Assembly: GCF_017315705.1 (NCBI RefSeq)
Contig: NZ_JAFLRF010000007.1
Coordinates: forward strand, 64,178 to 128,177
DNA from: Trinickia mobilis
GTDB lineage: Bacteria > Pseudomonadota > Gammaproteobacteria > Burkholderiales > Burkholderiaceae
Length of the DNA stretch: 64,000 bases
Direction of reading: 5' to 3'
Positions 39,179 to 49,444 of this stretch are shown piece after piece. The position numbers were made by a program, and so were the translations under genes. Under the pieces are notes generated by a model, which saw only the letters and a list, made by a program, of their open reading frames with translations, did no database searches and had not been told where the DNA came from. The first letter of the stretch is position 1, and every line of letters starts with the position of its first letter.

Positions 39179-41071
39179 ATGAAAGATAACAACCAGGCAC
39201 ATACGCATAAGCAGCCTTTGCATTCTCTTGCCATTGCGGCGATCGGTGTGGTTTTCGGCGACATCGGAACCAGCCCGCTTTACTCGCTAAAGGAAGCATT
39301 CAGCCCGTCGCACGGGATTGCGCTCACCAATAATTCGATTCTCGGCGTCATTTCGCTGCTGTTCTGGGCGATCGTGATCGTGGTCGGGATCAAATATGTG
39401 CTTTTCGTGATGCGCGCCGACAATAACGGCGAGGGCGGCGTGCTCGCGTTAATGGCGCTCTCGCTGCGTTCGTTCGATACGAAAAGCAAGGCGGCCGCCG
39501 TGTTGATGGCGCTGGGAATCTTCGGTTCCTGCATGTTTTACGGCGATGCCGTCATTACCCCGGCGATTTCCGTCATTTCGGCCATCGAGGGTTTGGAGAT
39601 CGCGACGCCGCAGTTATCGCATCTCGTGCTGCCCATTACGATCGTCATTCTGATTGCGCTTTTCTGGATTCAGCGGCACGGCACAGCGCTCGTGGGCAAG
39701 CTGTTTGGGCCGATCATGATTATCTGGTTCATCACGATCGGCATTCTGGGCGCTTATCACATCGTCCGCACGCCGGGCGTCATAGCCGCGCTCAATCCTT
39801 ACTACGCGGCATCGTTCATGTCGGCGCACGTGCTGCAAGCGTACGTGGTGCTCGGTTCGGTCGTGCTGGTGCTGACCGGCGCCGAAGCGCTCTATGCGGA
39901 CATGGGTCACTTCGGCGCCAAGCCGATCCGGATGGCCTGGTACGTGCTCGTGATGCCGTCGCTCGTGCTGAATTACTTCGGCCAGGGCGCATTGCTGATG
40001 ACGGACCCGAAGGCAATCGAAAATCCGTTCTTCCTGCTCGCGCCCGACTGGGCGCTGCTGCCGCTCGTCGTGCTGTCGACGGTGGCGACCGTGATCGCCT
40101 CGCAAGCCGTGATTTCGGGTGCGTACTCGCTCACGTCACAAGCGATCCAGCTCGGCTACGTGCCGCGGATGAAGGTGCTGCACACGTCGGAGTTGGCGAT
40201 CGGCCAGATTTACGTGCCGGTCGTGAACTGGATGCTGCTCTTCATCATCTTGTGCATCGTGATCGGCTTCAAGAGCTCGGACAATTTGGCCGCGGCGTAC
40301 GGCATTGCAGTGACGGCCACGATGGTCATCACGACGATCCTCTTGTGCGTCTCGATGGTGAAGGTTTGGAAGTGGAACAAGGCGCTGGTGGCCTTCATCA
40401 TCGGCGCTTTCATGATCGTCGACCTCGGTTTCTTCGGCGCGAATCTGCTGAAGGTCGAGGAGGGCGGCTGGCTTCCGCTCGGCATTGGCGCGGTGCTGTT
40501 CTTCCTTTTGATGACCTGGCACAAGGGCCGCATGATCGTGAAGGAGCGCACGGCCGCCGACGGCATTCCGCTCGCGCCGTTCCTGCAAGGCCTGCTCGCG
40601 CATCCGCCGCACCGCGTGTCGGGCACCGCGATCTATCTGACGGGCAGCGATACGCTCGTGCCAGTCAGTCTCCTGCACAACCTGAAGCACAACAAAGTGC
40701 TGCATGAGCGGACCATTTTCCTGACTTTCGTCACGCGCGACATTCCGTATGTGAAGGATGAAGACCGCGTCACCGTGCGCGATGTCGGGGGCGGGCTTTA
40801 TATCGTGAAGGCGGCGTACGGCTTCAACGAAACGCCGGACGTGAAGGCGACGCTGCTCGAAGTCGGCCGCATGTACGACTTGACGTTCGAGCTGATGGAT
40901 ACCTCGTTCTTCCTCGCGCGCGAAACCGTCGTGCCGACACAGTTGCCGGGCATGTCGGTGTGGCGCGAGCGCGTGTTCGCGTGGATGCATCAGAATGCTG
41001 CGAAGCCGACTGACTTCTTCGCGATTCCAGCAAATCGCGTGGTCGAGCTCGGAACGAAGATCGAGATCTGA
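39179..41071 (+). CDS. kup: Low-affinity potassium transporter Kup
   Basis: A 630-residue KUP/HAK/KT family K+ uptake system (H+ symport). The signature [19 protein letters not shown] near the N-terminus, [15 protein letters not shown] and the roughly 12 hydrophobic segments fit the family; a C-terminal cytoplasmic part of about 170 residues ends with [11 protein letters not shown]. The start at [10 protein letters not shown] was chosen because the upstream frame is unrelated leader sequence. It is monocistronic, with a bidirectional terminator after it. KUP systems work at low pH and moderate potassium. Confidence 0.95.
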   Translation: MKDNNQAHTHKQPLHSLAIAAIGVVFGDIGTSPLYSLKEAFSPSHGIALTNNSILGVISLLFWAIVIVVGIKYVLFVMRADNNGEGGVLALMALSLRSFDTKSKAAAVLMALGIFGSCMFYGDAVITPAISVISAIEGLEIATPQLSHLVLPITIVILIALFWIQRHGTALVGKLFGPIMIIWFITIGILGAYHIVRTPGVIAALNPYYAASFMSAHVLQAYVVLGSVVLVLTGAEALYADMGHFGAKPIRMAWYVLVMPSLVLNYFGQGALLMTDPKAIENPFFLLAPDWALLPLVVLSTVATVIASQAVISGAYSLTSQAIQLGYVPRMKVLHTSELAIGQIYVPVVNWMLLFIILCIVIGFKSSDNLAAAYGIAVTATMVITTILLCVSMVKVWKWNKALVAFIIGAFMIVDLGFFGANLLKVEEGGWLPLGIGAVLFFLLMTWHKGRMIVKERTAADGIPLAPFLQGLLAHPPHRVSGTAIYLTGSDTLVPVSLLHNLKHNKVLHERTIFLTFVTRDIPYVKDEDRVTVRDVGGGLYIVKAAYGFNETPDVKATLLEVGRMYDLTFELMDTSFFLARETVVPTQLPGMSVWRERVFAWMHQNAAKPTDFFAIPANRVVELGTKIEI

Positions 41072-41119
41072 TCGTGCTGAACGAGCGCGCAACGTGAATG
41101 CGTCCGTTGCGTGCACAAC

Positions 41120-41156
41120 AAAAAGCCCACGCCGAAATTTAGCGTGGGCTTTTTTT
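41120..41156. terminator. Bidirectional terminator between kup and tex
   Basis: Perfect stem AAAAAGCCCACGC / GCGTGGGCTTTTT with a 9-nt loop; T-runs on both strands allow termination of kup (plus) and tex (minus). Confidence 0.9.
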
Positions 41157-41199
41157 CTTATTGGCACTGCGGCTGGCATTGCGCTGCCAGCCCATGTGC

Positions 41200-43530
41200 C
41201 TAGCGCTGTTTTAGCTTCGCAAACGCCGCGGCCATTGCGCCAGCCGGTTCCGGATCGCGCGAGCGCGGCGGCCGTGCGCCGCCGCCTGGGCGGCCGCTGC
41301 GGTCCTGCTGTGCGCCGCCGCGCGACGACGAGCCCGCGGACGCGTCGTCGTCGAGGCGCATCGTCAGCGCGATGCGCTGGCGCTTCACGTCGACTTCGAG
41401 CACCTTCACCTTCACGACCTGGCCGGCCTTCACGACTTCGTGCGGGTCCTTGATGAACTTTGTCGACATCGCCGACACGTGGACGAGGCCGTCCTGATGC
41501 ACGCCGACGTCGACGAATGCGCCGAACGCCGCGACGTTCGTCACGACACCTTCGAGCACCATGCCCAGGACCAGATCGGAAACCTTTTCGACGCCTTCGC
41601 GGAACGTCGCGGTCTTGAACTCGGGGCGCGGGTCGCGGCCCGGCTTCTCGAGTTCGGTCAGGATGTCGCGCACCGTCGGCAGGCCGAAGCGCTCATCGAC
41701 GAATTCCGTCGGTGACAAACCCGAGAGCGCGTCGCGGTTGCCGAGCACGTCGCCGATCTGCCTCTTGATCTTCGCGAGCATCCGCTCGACGACTGGATAC
41801 GCTTCGGGGTGAACGGACGAACGGTCGAGCGGGTTCTCGCCGCCGTTGATGCGCAGGAAGCCTGCGGCTTGCTCGAAAGTCTTGTCGCCGAGACGCGGCA
41901 CCTTGCGCAGATGGTCTCGCGACGGGAACGGACCGTTCGCGTCGCGATACTCGACGATATTGCGCGCGAGCGTCGCATTCAGGCCCGACACCCGCGCGAG
42001 CAGCGCGACGGACGCCGTGTTTGCATCGACGCCGACTGCGTTCACACAATCCTCGACGACCGCGTCGAGCGAACGCGCGAGCTCGCGCTGGTTCACGTCG
42101 TGCTGATATTGGCCGACGCCGATCGCCTTGGGCTCGATCTTCACGAGCTCGGCGAGCGGGTCTTGCAGGCGGCGCGCGATCGACACGGCGCCGCGCAGCG
42201 ATACGTCCAGCTCCGGAAATTCCTTCGCAGCGAGTTCGGAAGCCGAATAGACCGACGCGCCGGCTTCGGACACGACGATCTTCTGCAAATTCAGCTCGGG
42301 ATGGCGCGAGATCAGCTCGCTCGCGAGCTTGTCGGTTTCGCGCGAGGCCGTGCCGTTGCCGATGCTGATGAGCTCAGCCTGCGTCTGCGCGGCAATGCGC
42401 GCGAGCTTCGCGAGCGATCCGTCCCAGTCGCGGCGCGGCTCGTGGGGGTAGATCGTGTCGGTGGCGAGCAGCTTGCCCGTGCGGTCGACGACGGCGACCT
42501 TCACGCCCGTGCGCAGGCCCGGGTCGAGACCGATCACGGCCTTCGGGCCGGCAGGGGCTGCGAGCAGCAGATCCTTCAGGTTGCGCGCGAACACCCGAAT
42601 CGCCTCATGCTCGGCTTCGTCGCGCAACTGCGTAAGCAATTCGTTCTCGAGGTGCGGCTGGACCTTGACGCGCCAACACCAGCGGCACACGTCGGAAAGC
42701 CATTTGTCGGCGGGACGGTTCTGGTTTGCAATGCCGAAATGGCGCGCGATCATCGCCTCGCCCGGATGCGGCACCTGGGCGTCGAGTTCCTCGCCCAAGC
42801 CGAGCTTCACCATCAGCACGCCTGCATTGCGGCCGCGGAAGAGGGCGAGCGCGCGGTGCGACGGCACCGTCTTGATGGTTTCCGAGTAGTCGTAGTAGTC
42901 GCGGAATTTCTCGCCTTCTTCGCCTTCCTTGCCCTCGACGACGGCCGACGACACCCTGCCCTGGCTGTGCAGGTAATCGCGCAGCTTGCCCAGCAGCTCG
43001 GCGGTTTCGCCGAATTGCTCGGAGAGGATGTCGCGGGCGCCGTCGAGCGCTGCCTTCATGTCGGCGACGCCCTTTTCGGCGTCCACGTACGCGGCGGCTT
43101 CCGTCTGCGGATCGAGCAGCGGATTCGCGAGCAGCGCCTGCGCGAGCGGCTCCAGGCCGGCTTCGCGCGCGATCTGCGCGCGCGTGCGGCGCTTGGGCTT
43201 ATAGGGCAGGTACAGGTCTTCGAGCACCTGCTTGCTGTCGGCGGCTTCGAGCGCCGTACGCAGCTCGTCGGTGAGCTTGCCTTGCTCGTCGATGCTCGCA
43301 AGGATCGCGGCGCGCCGGTCTTCCAGCTCGCGCAGATACAGGAGCCGCTCTTCGAGCTGACGCAGTTGCGTGTCGTCGAGATTGCCGGTCACTTCCTTGC
43401 GGTAACGGGCGATAAACGGAACGGTCGCCCCTTCGTCGAGAAGTTGAACCGCCGCCGCGACCTGGCGCGGCTGGACGGTCAATTCAGTGGCGATGCGCTG
43501 TACGATCTTGAGTGCTACGGTTTCCGTCAT
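41200..43530 (-). CDS. tex: Tex family transcription accessory / RNA-binding protein
   Basis: A 776-residue Tex protein. It contains the N-terminal helical Tex domain ([24 protein letters not shown]), a YqgF/RNase H-like fold ([18 protein letters not shown]), helix-hairpin-helix modules ([20 protein letters not shown]) and a C-terminal S1 RNA-binding domain ([20 protein letters not shown]). A short basic, Gly/Arg-rich tail follows. Tex binds nucleic acid and affects transcription of toxin and virulence genes in Bordetella, where it was named; its molecular role is not settled. The gene is complete. A long open frame on the opposite strand is a codon-bias artefact. Confidence 0.96.
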   Translation of the reverse strand: MTETVALKIVQRIATELTVQPRQVAAAVQLLDEGATVPFIARYRKEVTGNLDDTQLRQLEERLLYLRELEDRRAAILASIDEQGKLTDELRTALEAADSKQVLEDLYLPYKPKRRTRAQIAREAGLEPLAQALLANPLLDPQTEAAAYVDAEKGVADMKAALDGARDILSEQFGETAELLGKLRDYLHSQGRVSSAVVEGKEGEEGEKFRDYYDYSETIKTVPSHRALALFRGRNAGVLMVKLGLGEELDAQVPHPGEAMIARHFGIANQNRPADKWLSDVCRWCWRVKVQPHLENELLTQLRDEAEHEAIRVFARNLKDLLLAAPAGPKAVIGLDPGLRTGVKVAVVDRTGKLLATDTIYPHEPRRDWDGSLAKLARIAAQTQAELISIGNGTASRETDKLASELISRHPELNLQKIVVSEAGASVYSASELAAKEFPELDVSLRGAVSIARRLQDPLAELVKIEPKAIGVGQYQHDVNQRELARSLDAVVEDCVNAVGVDANTASVALLARVSGLNATLARNIVEYRDANGPFPSRDHLRKVPRLGDKTFEQAAGFLRINGGENPLDRSSVHPEAYPVVERMLAKIKRQIGDVLGNRDALSGLSPTEFVDERFGLPTVRDILTELEKPGRDPRPEFKTATFREGVEKVSDLVLGMVLEGVVTNVAAFGAFVDVGVHQDGLVHVSAMSTKFIKDPHEVVKAGQVVKVKVLEVDVKRQRIALTMRLDDDASAGSSSRGGAQQDRSGRPGGGARPPRSRDPEPAGAMAAAFAKLKQR

Positions 43531-43670
43531 GTGAAGTGCGTCGGCCTGCGAGGCTCAATCGGGGCTCCAACCCGGATATCCGCAGCCGGGGACGGCGCGG
43601 GAGGCGGGAGCCGGGGTTGTCGAAGCGGGGCATTTTGCCATAAATGCCCGAGCGCTCAAGCGCGGGGTGT

Positions 43671-43676
43671 TAGAAT
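43671..43676 (+). promoter_or_regulatory. -10 box TAGAAT abutting the Gln-rich protein start
   Basis: TAGAAT lies 7 nt before ATG 43684 without a Shine-Dalgarno sequence between them, so the mRNA would be leaderless or nearly so. Confidence 0.45.
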
Positions 43677-43683
43677 TTCGAGC

Positions 43684-44514
43684 ATGTCCCGATGCTCTTC
43701 TACGACGTTGCCAACCTCCCGTTTTTTGCTTGCTTCGCCCGCTGCGTGGGTGACTGCGGCTGCCTTCGCGGTGCCGCTCGGGCTGCCGTCTGCTGCCTTC
43801 TCACAGGATATGCCGGCTTCGGCGGCAAGCGCCATCACGTTTGGCACAGCCGCGCAAGGCGCATCTGGCGCGGCGCCAGCCAATGACTTCGACACACGCC
43901 AGAAAGCGCTCGATCGCCGCAGCGAACAGAACGACTACGAGTACGGCGTGGCGGCTCACGATTGCTACAGCAAGTTCTTCGTGAATCATTGCCTCGGCAA
44001 CGCACGCGACAAAATGCGCGACGTCCGCTCGCAGATCCGCAAAGGGCAATTGGCGCTCAACGACGAAGAGCGCGCCGCGCGCGCGCAGCAACGCGACGAG
44101 CAGGCGGCGATCAAGCGTGTGCAGGACGAGGCGGACGCGCCGCAGCGCGCGGCCAACGAGGCGCACAACCAGCAACAGTTCGAAGACAAGCAACGCCAGC
44201 ACGAACTCGATCAGGCGCAGCGCAACGCGGAAGGCCCGCAGCGCGCGGCTAACGAGGCGGCGTACAACCAAAAGCAGGCCGACTATCAGCGCAAGCTCGA
44301 CGAGGCTCATGCGCAAGCCGCGCAAAAGGCTCAGCAGCGCGCGGAAAACGTGCAGCGCTACCAGCAGAAACAGTCCGACGCCGCGCAGCACAAGGCGGAT
44401 GTCGCAGCGCGCCAGAAGCAGGCCGCCGAGAAGCAGCAACAACAGCAACAGCAGCAGTTGCAGGAACGACAGCAGCAAGAGCAGCTCAAGCAACAACAGC
44501 AACAGAGCGAATAA
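43684..44514 (+). CDS. Secreted Gln-rich coiled-coil protein of unknown function
   Basis: A 276-residue protein I do not recognise as a named family. It has a signal peptide (hydrophobic stretch to about residue 40, plausible cleavage near AFS-QDMP). A conserved-looking core at 80-125 contains a Cys pair (DCYSKFFVNHCLGNARDKMR, C94 and C103). A long charged helical segment follows, with a repeated PQRAANEA motif at 153-160 and 185-192, and the last 50 residues are mostly glutamine (an eight-Gln run near 251-258). The shape suggests a periplasmic coiled coil with one disulfide. It is divergent from tex and followed 80 nt later by a DUF465 gene. Confidence 0.75.
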   Translation: MSRCSSTTLPTSRFLLASPAAWVTAAAFAVPLGLPSAAFSQDMPASAASAITFGTAAQGASGAAPANDFDTRQKALDRRSEQNDYEYGVAAHDCYSKFFVNHCLGNARDKMRDVRSQIRKGQLALNDEERAARAQQRDEQAAIKRVQDEADAPQRAANEAHNQQQFEDKQRQHELDQAQRNAEGPQRAANEAAYNQKQADYQRKLDEAHAQAAQKAQQRAENVQRYQQKQSDAAQHKADVAARQKQAAEKQQQQQQQQLQERQQQEQLKQQQQQSE

Positions 44515-44594
44515 CGCGTTTTTTGCCGTACAGCAACCTCAGGTGCCGGGGCCGCGACGAGCGGCGCGACGCCTTTTCGACCGAGGAGGCCAGC

Positions 44595-44810
44595 ATGCGC
44601 GAGCAGCAAGCGATCAAACCGGATGTGCTTCGTGACCGGATTTTGCAGTTGCAGTCGGAGCACAGTGAGCTCGATCGCATGATCGACCAACTGGCGACCT
44701 CGTCGGATATCAGCGACCTCGAACTGCAGCGCCTCAAAAAGCGCAAGCTCAAGGTCAAAGACAACATTCTCTTGCTGCAATTGCAGCTCGAACCGGATAC
44801 GCACGCATAA
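44595..44810 (+). CDS. DUF465 (YdcH family) protein
   Basis: A 71-residue helical protein of the DUF465/YdcH family, with the family pattern SEHSELDRMIDQLATSSDIS and ELQRLKKRKLKVKDNI. The function is unknown; predicted to be a short coiled-coil hairpin in the cytosol. ATG 44595 is preceded by GAGGAGG at ideal spacing, which decides the start over an in-frame upstream codon at 44523. It lies between the Gln-rich protein and the DinG-like helicase, and may be cotranscribed with the helicase. Confidence 0.85.
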   Translation: MREQQAIKPDVLRDRILQLQSEHSELDRMIDQLATSSDISDLELQRLKKRKLKVKDNILLLQLQLEPDTHA

Positions 44811-44873
44811 GCTGCGACCTGGCAAGCGCCGGTGTCGCGCCGGGCGCACCGGTCTTTGCAGGAACCGCTTGCC

Positions 44874-47099
44874 TTGAATTCACCGCTCGATGCTTCTTCC
44901 AACAAGCCGCGCGCCGGCGCTTCCGACGCGCGGACGTCCGCGCGCGAGCCGCTTCCGCTGAATCCGAAACGCGGCGCCGAACTCGATGCGATCTTCGCCG
45001 CCGACGGTCTGCTCGCGCAGCGGATCGACGGCTACCGGCCGCGTGCGTCGCAGATCGAAATGGCGCGCGCGGTTGCGGCCGCGATGGAGGCGTCGGGGCG
45101 GGCGATGCAGGAGCCGGCGATGTTCGAGGCGCAAGCGCGCCCGGCGCGCCGCTTGCAAAAAAGCGGCGAGCGCGGCGGTGCCGATACGGCCGAGATCGCA
45201 CGCGAGGTCGCCGAAGATACCGGGGACAACACGCTGATCGTCGAGGCGGGAACCGGGACCGGCAAGACTTATGCGTACCTTGTCCCGGCGATGCTGTGGG
45301 GCGGCAAGGTCGTCGTCTCGACCGGCACCAAGCACTTGCAGGATCAGCTTTTCCAGCGCGACATCCCCACCGTCCGCGACGCGCTCGCCGTGCCTGTCAC
45401 GGTCGCGATGCTCAAAGGGCGCGCGAACTATCTTTGTCACTACTACCTGCAACGCACGGCCGACAACGGCCGCCTGCCGTCGCGGCAAGACACGGCTTAT
45501 CTGCAGGAAATCGTCCGCTTCGCGAAGCTCACGCGCACTGGCGACAAGGCGGAACTCGCGAGCGTGCCGGAGACGGCGCCTGTCTGGTCGATGGTCACGT
45601 CGACGCGCGACAACTGCCTCGGCCAGGAATGCCCGCACTACAAGGAATGCTTCGTGATGCAGGCGCGCCGCGAGGCGCAGCAGGCGGATATCGTCGTCGT
45701 CAACCACCACCTCTTTTTCGCGGACATCATGCTGCGCGATACGGGCATGGCGGAGTTGCTGCCGTCCGCGAACACGATCGTCTTCGACGAAGCACACCAG
45801 TTGCCCGAGACCGCGACGCTATTTTTCGGCGAGACCCTGTCGACCGCGCAGATCCTCGAACTCGCCCGCGATTCGGTCGCTGAAGGTTTGAGCCATGCGC
45901 GCGACGCCGTCGAGTGGGTGAAGCTCGGCGCCGCGCTGGAGCGGGCGGCGCGCGACGTGCGGCTCGCATTCAAGGAAGACTCGGTGCGGCTGTCGCTCAG
46001 CCAATTGTCTGGCGATCACCCGCTCTTCGCGGCGCTCGATGCATTGGAGACCGAACTGAATGCGCTCGCGGTGGCGCTGGCGGGGCAGGCCGAGCGCGCG
46101 GAATCGATCGGCGCCTGCCAGCGACGCGCGCGCGAATTGCAGGATTTGCTGAAGGGCTGGACTGCGCTGCCCGAGGCCGAAGTGCCGGGCTCCGAATCCG
46201 AAACAAAGCAGGACGCAGCCGGCGATCCGAACGAAAAGGTACGCTGGATCGAAGTGTTCTCGCACACGGTGCAGTTGCACGAGACGCCGCTGTCGGTGGC
46301 GCCGATCTTCGCGAAGCAGCGTGCGGGCGTTCCGCGCGCGTGGATCTTCACCTCGGCGACGCTCTCGGTGCGCGGCGACTTCACGCACTACGCCGCGCAA
46401 ATGGGCTTGAGCGCCCAGCGTTCGATGACGCTGCCGAGCCCGTTCGACTACGGCACGCAAGGCTTGCTGTACGTGCCACGCAACTTGCCTCAACCTTCCT
46501 CGCCGATGTTTGCCGATGCCGTGTTCGACGCGGCGCTGCCGGCGATCGAAGCGTCCGGGGGCGGCGTCTTCATGCTGTGCACGACGCTGCGCGCCGTCGA
46601 CCGGATCGCGGCCAAGCTGCGCGACGTCATCGAATCTCGCGGTTGGAAGACACCTCTGCTCGTGCAGGGCGACGCGAGCCGGACCGAATTGCTCGACCGC
46701 TTTCGCGCGTACGGCAACGCGATTCTGGTGGGCAGCCAGAGCTTCTGGGAGGGCGTGGACGTGCGCGGCGACGCGCTGTCGCTCGTCGTGATCGACAAGC
46801 TGCCGTTCGCGCCGCCGGACGATCCGGTGCTGTCTGCCCGGCTCGATGCGTTGGCGAAGAAGGGCCTGAGTCCGTTTGCGGTCCATCAGTTGCCGCAGGC
46901 GGTGATTACGCTCAAGCAGGGCGCGGGGCGCCTGATCCGCGCTGAGACCGATCGCGGCGTGCTGATGATCTGCGATACGCGTCTCGTCGACAAACCCTAC
47001 GGCCGGCGCATCTGGCAGAGTCTTCCGCCGTTCAAGCGGACGCGCGAGATCGACGTCGTGCGTGAATTCTTCGCGGAGCGTGCGGCGGCAGGCGGGTGA
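44874..47099 (+). CDS. DinG-type ATP-dependent DNA helicase (XPD-like, iron-sulfur)
   Basis: A superfamily 2 helicase of about 741 residues related to DinG/YoaA. Walker A lies in VEAGTGTGKTYAYL, an iron-sulfur cluster is indicated by four cysteines (GRANYLCHYY, then NCLGQECPHYKECF), the DEAH box by VFDEAHQLPE, and late motifs by SQSFWEGVDVRG and QGAGRLIR. Such helicases unwind forked DNA and R-loops, often in DNA-damage responses. The start is uncertain: TTG 44874 (LNSPLDASS) has AGGA about 10 nt upstream, whereas GTG 44832 would add 14 residues without a ribosome binding site. A bidirectional terminator separates it from bamD. Confidence 0.88.
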   Translation: MNSPLDASSNKPRAGASDARTSAREPLPLNPKRGAELDAIFAADGLLAQRIDGYRPRASQIEMARAVAAAMEASGRAMQEPAMFEAQARPARRLQKSGERGGADTAEIAREVAEDTGDNTLIVEAGTGTGKTYAYLVPAMLWGGKVVVSTGTKHLQDQLFQRDIPTVRDALAVPVTVAMLKGRANYLCHYYLQRTADNGRLPSRQDTAYLQEIVRFAKLTRTGDKAELASVPETAPVWSMVTSTRDNCLGQECPHYKECFVMQARREAQQADIVVVNHHLFFADIMLRDTGMAELLPSANTIVFDEAHQLPETATLFFGETLSTAQILELARDSVAEGLSHARDAVEWVKLGAALERAARDVRLAFKEDSVRLSLSQLSGDHPLFAALDALETELNALAVALAGQAERAESIGACQRRARELQDLLKGWTALPEAEVPGSESETKQDAAGDPNEKVRWIEVFSHTVQLHETPLSVAPIFAKQRAGVPRAWIFTSATLSVRGDFTHYAAQMGLSAQRSMTLPSPFDYGTQGLLYVPRNLPQPSSPMFADAVFDAALPAIEASGGGVFMLCTTLRAVDRIAAKLRDVIESRGWKTPLLVQGDASRTELLDRFRAYGNAILVGSQSFWEGVDVRGDALSLVVIDKLPFAPPDDPVLSARLDALAKKGLSPFAVHQLPQAVITLKQGAGRLIRAETDRGVLMICDTRLVDKPYGRRIWQSLPPFKRTREIDVVREFFAERAAAGG

Positions 47100-47160
47100 T
47101 CGGTCCGCGTCGGCCGGACCCGCCCGGCCAGGCGCGCTGATGTGCGACGAAGCAGGCAAT

Positions 47161-47190
47161 AAAAAAACCCGGCGTCAGCCGGGTTTTTTT
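47161..47190. terminator. Bidirectional Rho-independent terminator
   Basis: Stem ACCCGGC / GCCGGGT with a GTCA loop flanked by A7 and T7 runs, between the convergent helicase and bamD genes. Confidence 0.9.
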
Positions 47191-47222
47191 ACTAGCGGTT
47201 CGCCGTTATCGGAGAAGGCGGC

Positions 47223-48092
47223 TCACCAGATCTGCCACCACGACTTCGTTTCGCCGGAGCGCGCACGCCCGGTGAGGTACGGGCTGTCGGGGAAGGTGGC
47301 GGCGAGCACGCGCTTCGTATCGTCGGCGAGTTGCGGCTCGTTCAACTGCGTGTACGACAGCATCATGATATGCAGCGCATCTTCGATCGCCGGTGCGTTC
47401 TTGTATTCCTTGATCGCGAGCTGGGCACGATTGATGGCTGCCACATAGGCGCCGCGGCGATAGTAATAGTCGGCAGCGTGCACTTCGTGCGAAGCGAGCG
47501 CGTTCACGACGTAGCGCATGCGGGCGGCGGCATCCGGAGCGTACTTGCTGTTCGGATATTTGTCGACGACGACTTTGAACGCATCATACGACTCGCGCAG
47601 CGACTTCGGATCGCGCTCGCTCATGTCCTGGCCGGAGAAGCGGCCGAAGAGACCGAGGTCGTCGTTGAAGTGGATCATTCCCTTCAGATAGTGTGCGTAC
47701 GCGATATCGGGGTGATCCGGGTGCAGTTGGATGAAGCGATCGACAGCGGTGTCGGCAGCGGCCGTTTCGCTGTCTTTCCAGTCGCAGTAGGCGACGTTGA
47801 TCTGCGCCTGCTGCGCGAAGTGGCCGAATGGGTCGCGGCCTTCAAGCGCTTCGAAGTATTTCGCGCACTTGCCCCAATCCCCGCCGCTCAAGGCGTCTTG
47901 GGCCTCCGAGTATAATTTGTTGTTCGTCCAGGTCGCCGTTTCATCGGTCTTTTGCGGCAGGCCGTGGCAAGCTGCCACGAGCGCAGCAGTTGCGCCCAGT
48001 GCCAGATAGGTGCCAACGGGGTTGATTGCGTGCTTTGCCGCATGGGCGGCCGCGCCGAGGGCCGATTTGATGATGGTGTTCAGGGCTCGCAT
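47223..48092 (-). CDS. bamD: Outer membrane assembly lipoprotein BamD
   Basis: A 289-residue essential lipoprotein of the BAM complex (also called ComL). A signal peptide ends with lipobox LVAAC (Cys42); the signal segment is long, beginning with a basic [16 protein letters not shown] helices follow: [24 protein letters not shown], the conserved [20 protein letters not shown] and an [19 protein letters not shown] segment. With BamA and BamB it inserts beta-barrel proteins in the outer membrane. An AGGA ribosome binding site precedes the ATG. It is divergent from rluD with 33 nt between start codons, a bamD-rluD arrangement conserved in proteobacteria. Confidence 0.96.
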   Translation of the reverse strand: MRALNTIIKSALGAAAHAAKHAINPVGTYLALGATAALVAACHGLPQKTDETATWTNNKLYSEAQDALSGGDWGKCAKYFEALEGRDPFGHFAQQAQINVAYCDWKDSETAAADTAVDRFIQLHPDHPDIAYAHYLKGMIHFNDDLGLFGRFSGQDMSERDPKSLRESYDAFKVVVDKYPNSKYAPDAAARMRYVVNALASHEVHAADYYYRRGAYVAAINRAQLAIKEYKNAPAIEDALHIMMLSYTQLNEPQLADDTKRVLAATFPDSPYLTGRARSGETKSWWQIW

Positions 48093-48125
48093 TTCCTAGC
48101 TATAAGTCTCAGTGACCCAGTCAAA

Positions 48126-49382
48126 ATGACCCGCTCAAGTGCTTCAGGCGCCAATTCACGTAGCAAATCCGGCCCCAAAGATTCCGACAAAGATTATAGC
48201 CCAAGCGCCGACCCCGCCGACGCGCTGGCAGGGGAACCCCTAGATGACGATTTCGCGGGCGACGCGCCGGATTCCCTCGCCGCTCGTGCGGACGACGCAT
48301 CCGGCACCGCGGGGCGCCATGCCGGCGATACCGAGCCGCGCGTTGCGCTCGTACCTCCGGAACTCGCCGGCGAACGGCTCGACAAGGTGCTCGCGAAGGT
48401 GTTCCCGGAGTTTTCGCGCAGCCGTCTGCAGAGCTGGATCGAAGCGGAGCGCGTGCTCGTCGACGGCGCACCCGCGAAAGTGCGGCAGCCGGTTCCGCTT
48501 GGCGCCACCATCGAGCTGACGCCCGATCTGCTGCCCGAGCAGCTCGCGTTCGCGCCGGAGCCGGTGCCGCTCGATATCGTCTACGAAGACGACGCGCTCG
48601 TTGTCATCAACAAGCCCGCGGGCCTCGTCGTGCATCCGGCCGCCGGCAATTGGAGCGGCACGATTCTGAACGGCCTCTTGCATCGCTACGGCGACGCGGC
48701 GGCCGGGCTGCCGCGCGCGGGAATCGTCCACCGGCTCGACAAGGAGACCTCGGGGCTCATGGTCGTCGCGCGCACGCTCGAAGCGCAGACCGACCTCGTG
48801 CGCCAGCTGCAGGCGCGCACGGTCAAGCGGCGCTATCTCGCGCTCGTGTGGGGCAACATGCCGTCCGACGGCACGATCGACGCGCCGATCGGCCGCGATC
48901 CTCGCGAACGCACGCGGATGGCCGTCGTGACCGGCGCCGCGGGCAAGCCTGCGCGCACGCATTTTCGTACGGTCGACGAAACAATCTGGGAGCGCCAGCC
49001 CGTCTCTGCGATTCACTGCGACCTGGAGACCGGACGCACGCATCAGATCCGCGTGCATTGCGCGCATATCGGTCATCCGCTGCTCGGTGACCCCGTCTAT
49101 GGACACGCGCGCGGCAAGCGTTCAGTGAAGCCGCTGCCCGGCGGCTTCGCGCGCCAGGCGCTGCACGCATGGCGGCTCGGCCTGATTCATCCGCGCACGG
49201 GCCGCACGATGCAGTGGCGTGCGGACCCGCCCGAGGACATGGCCGCGCTCGCCCAGGCGCTGGGTCTGGGCGGCGGCGAGTCCGAACTCGATGACGACTA
49301 CGATGTCTACGACGACGAGTTCGACGGCGCCGGCGAAGGCTACGAATCGTCCTGCGACGAAGACGAGGACGAGGACGAATAA
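48126..49382 (+). CDS. rluD: 23S rRNA pseudouridine(1911/1915/1917) synthase
   Basis: A 418-residue RluA-family pseudouridine synthase, the RluD type judged by its bamD/pgeF context. An acidic N-terminal extension of about 80 residues precedes the S4 RNA-binding domain ([23 protein letters not shown]). The catalytic domain has the motif [17 protein letters not shown] with catalytic Asp205, and [20 protein letters not shown]. The C-terminal 35 residues are an almost purely acidic tail of Asp/Glu, not present in the E. coli enzyme. The start ATG has no clear ribosome binding site. pgeF follows after 62 nt. Confidence 0.93.
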   Translation: MTRSSASGANSRSKSGPKDSDKDYSPSADPADALAGEPLDDDFAGDAPDSLAARADDASGTAGRHAGDTEPRVALVPPELAGERLDKVLAKVFPEFSRSRLQSWIEAERVLVDGAPAKVRQPVPLGATIELTPDLLPEQLAFAPEPVPLDIVYEDDALVVINKPAGLVVHPAAGNWSGTILNGLLHRYGDAAAGLPRAGIVHRLDKETSGLMVVARTLEAQTDLVRQLQARTVKRRYLALVWGNMPSDGTIDAPIGRDPRERTRMAVVTGAAGKPARTHFRTVDETIWERQPVSAIHCDLETGRTHQIRVHCAHIGHPLLGDPVYGHARGKRSVKPLPGGFARQALHAWRLGLIHPRTGRTMQWRADPPEDMAALAQALGLGGGESELDDDYDVYDDEFDGAGEGYESSCDEDEDEDE

Positions 49383-49444
49383 ATCAGACGACGCGCCGGC
49401 GCGCGCCGGACATCCACCAACAATGAAAACGAGGATCGATCCGC

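Noticed and set aside
41809-43683. Very long open frame on the plus strand opposite tex, running in frame into the Gln-rich protein
   Set aside because: It is the complement of an intact, well-conserved tex gene. High GC content suppresses stop codons in the antisense frame. The real plus-strand gene starts at 43684, at its own -10 box and signal peptide.
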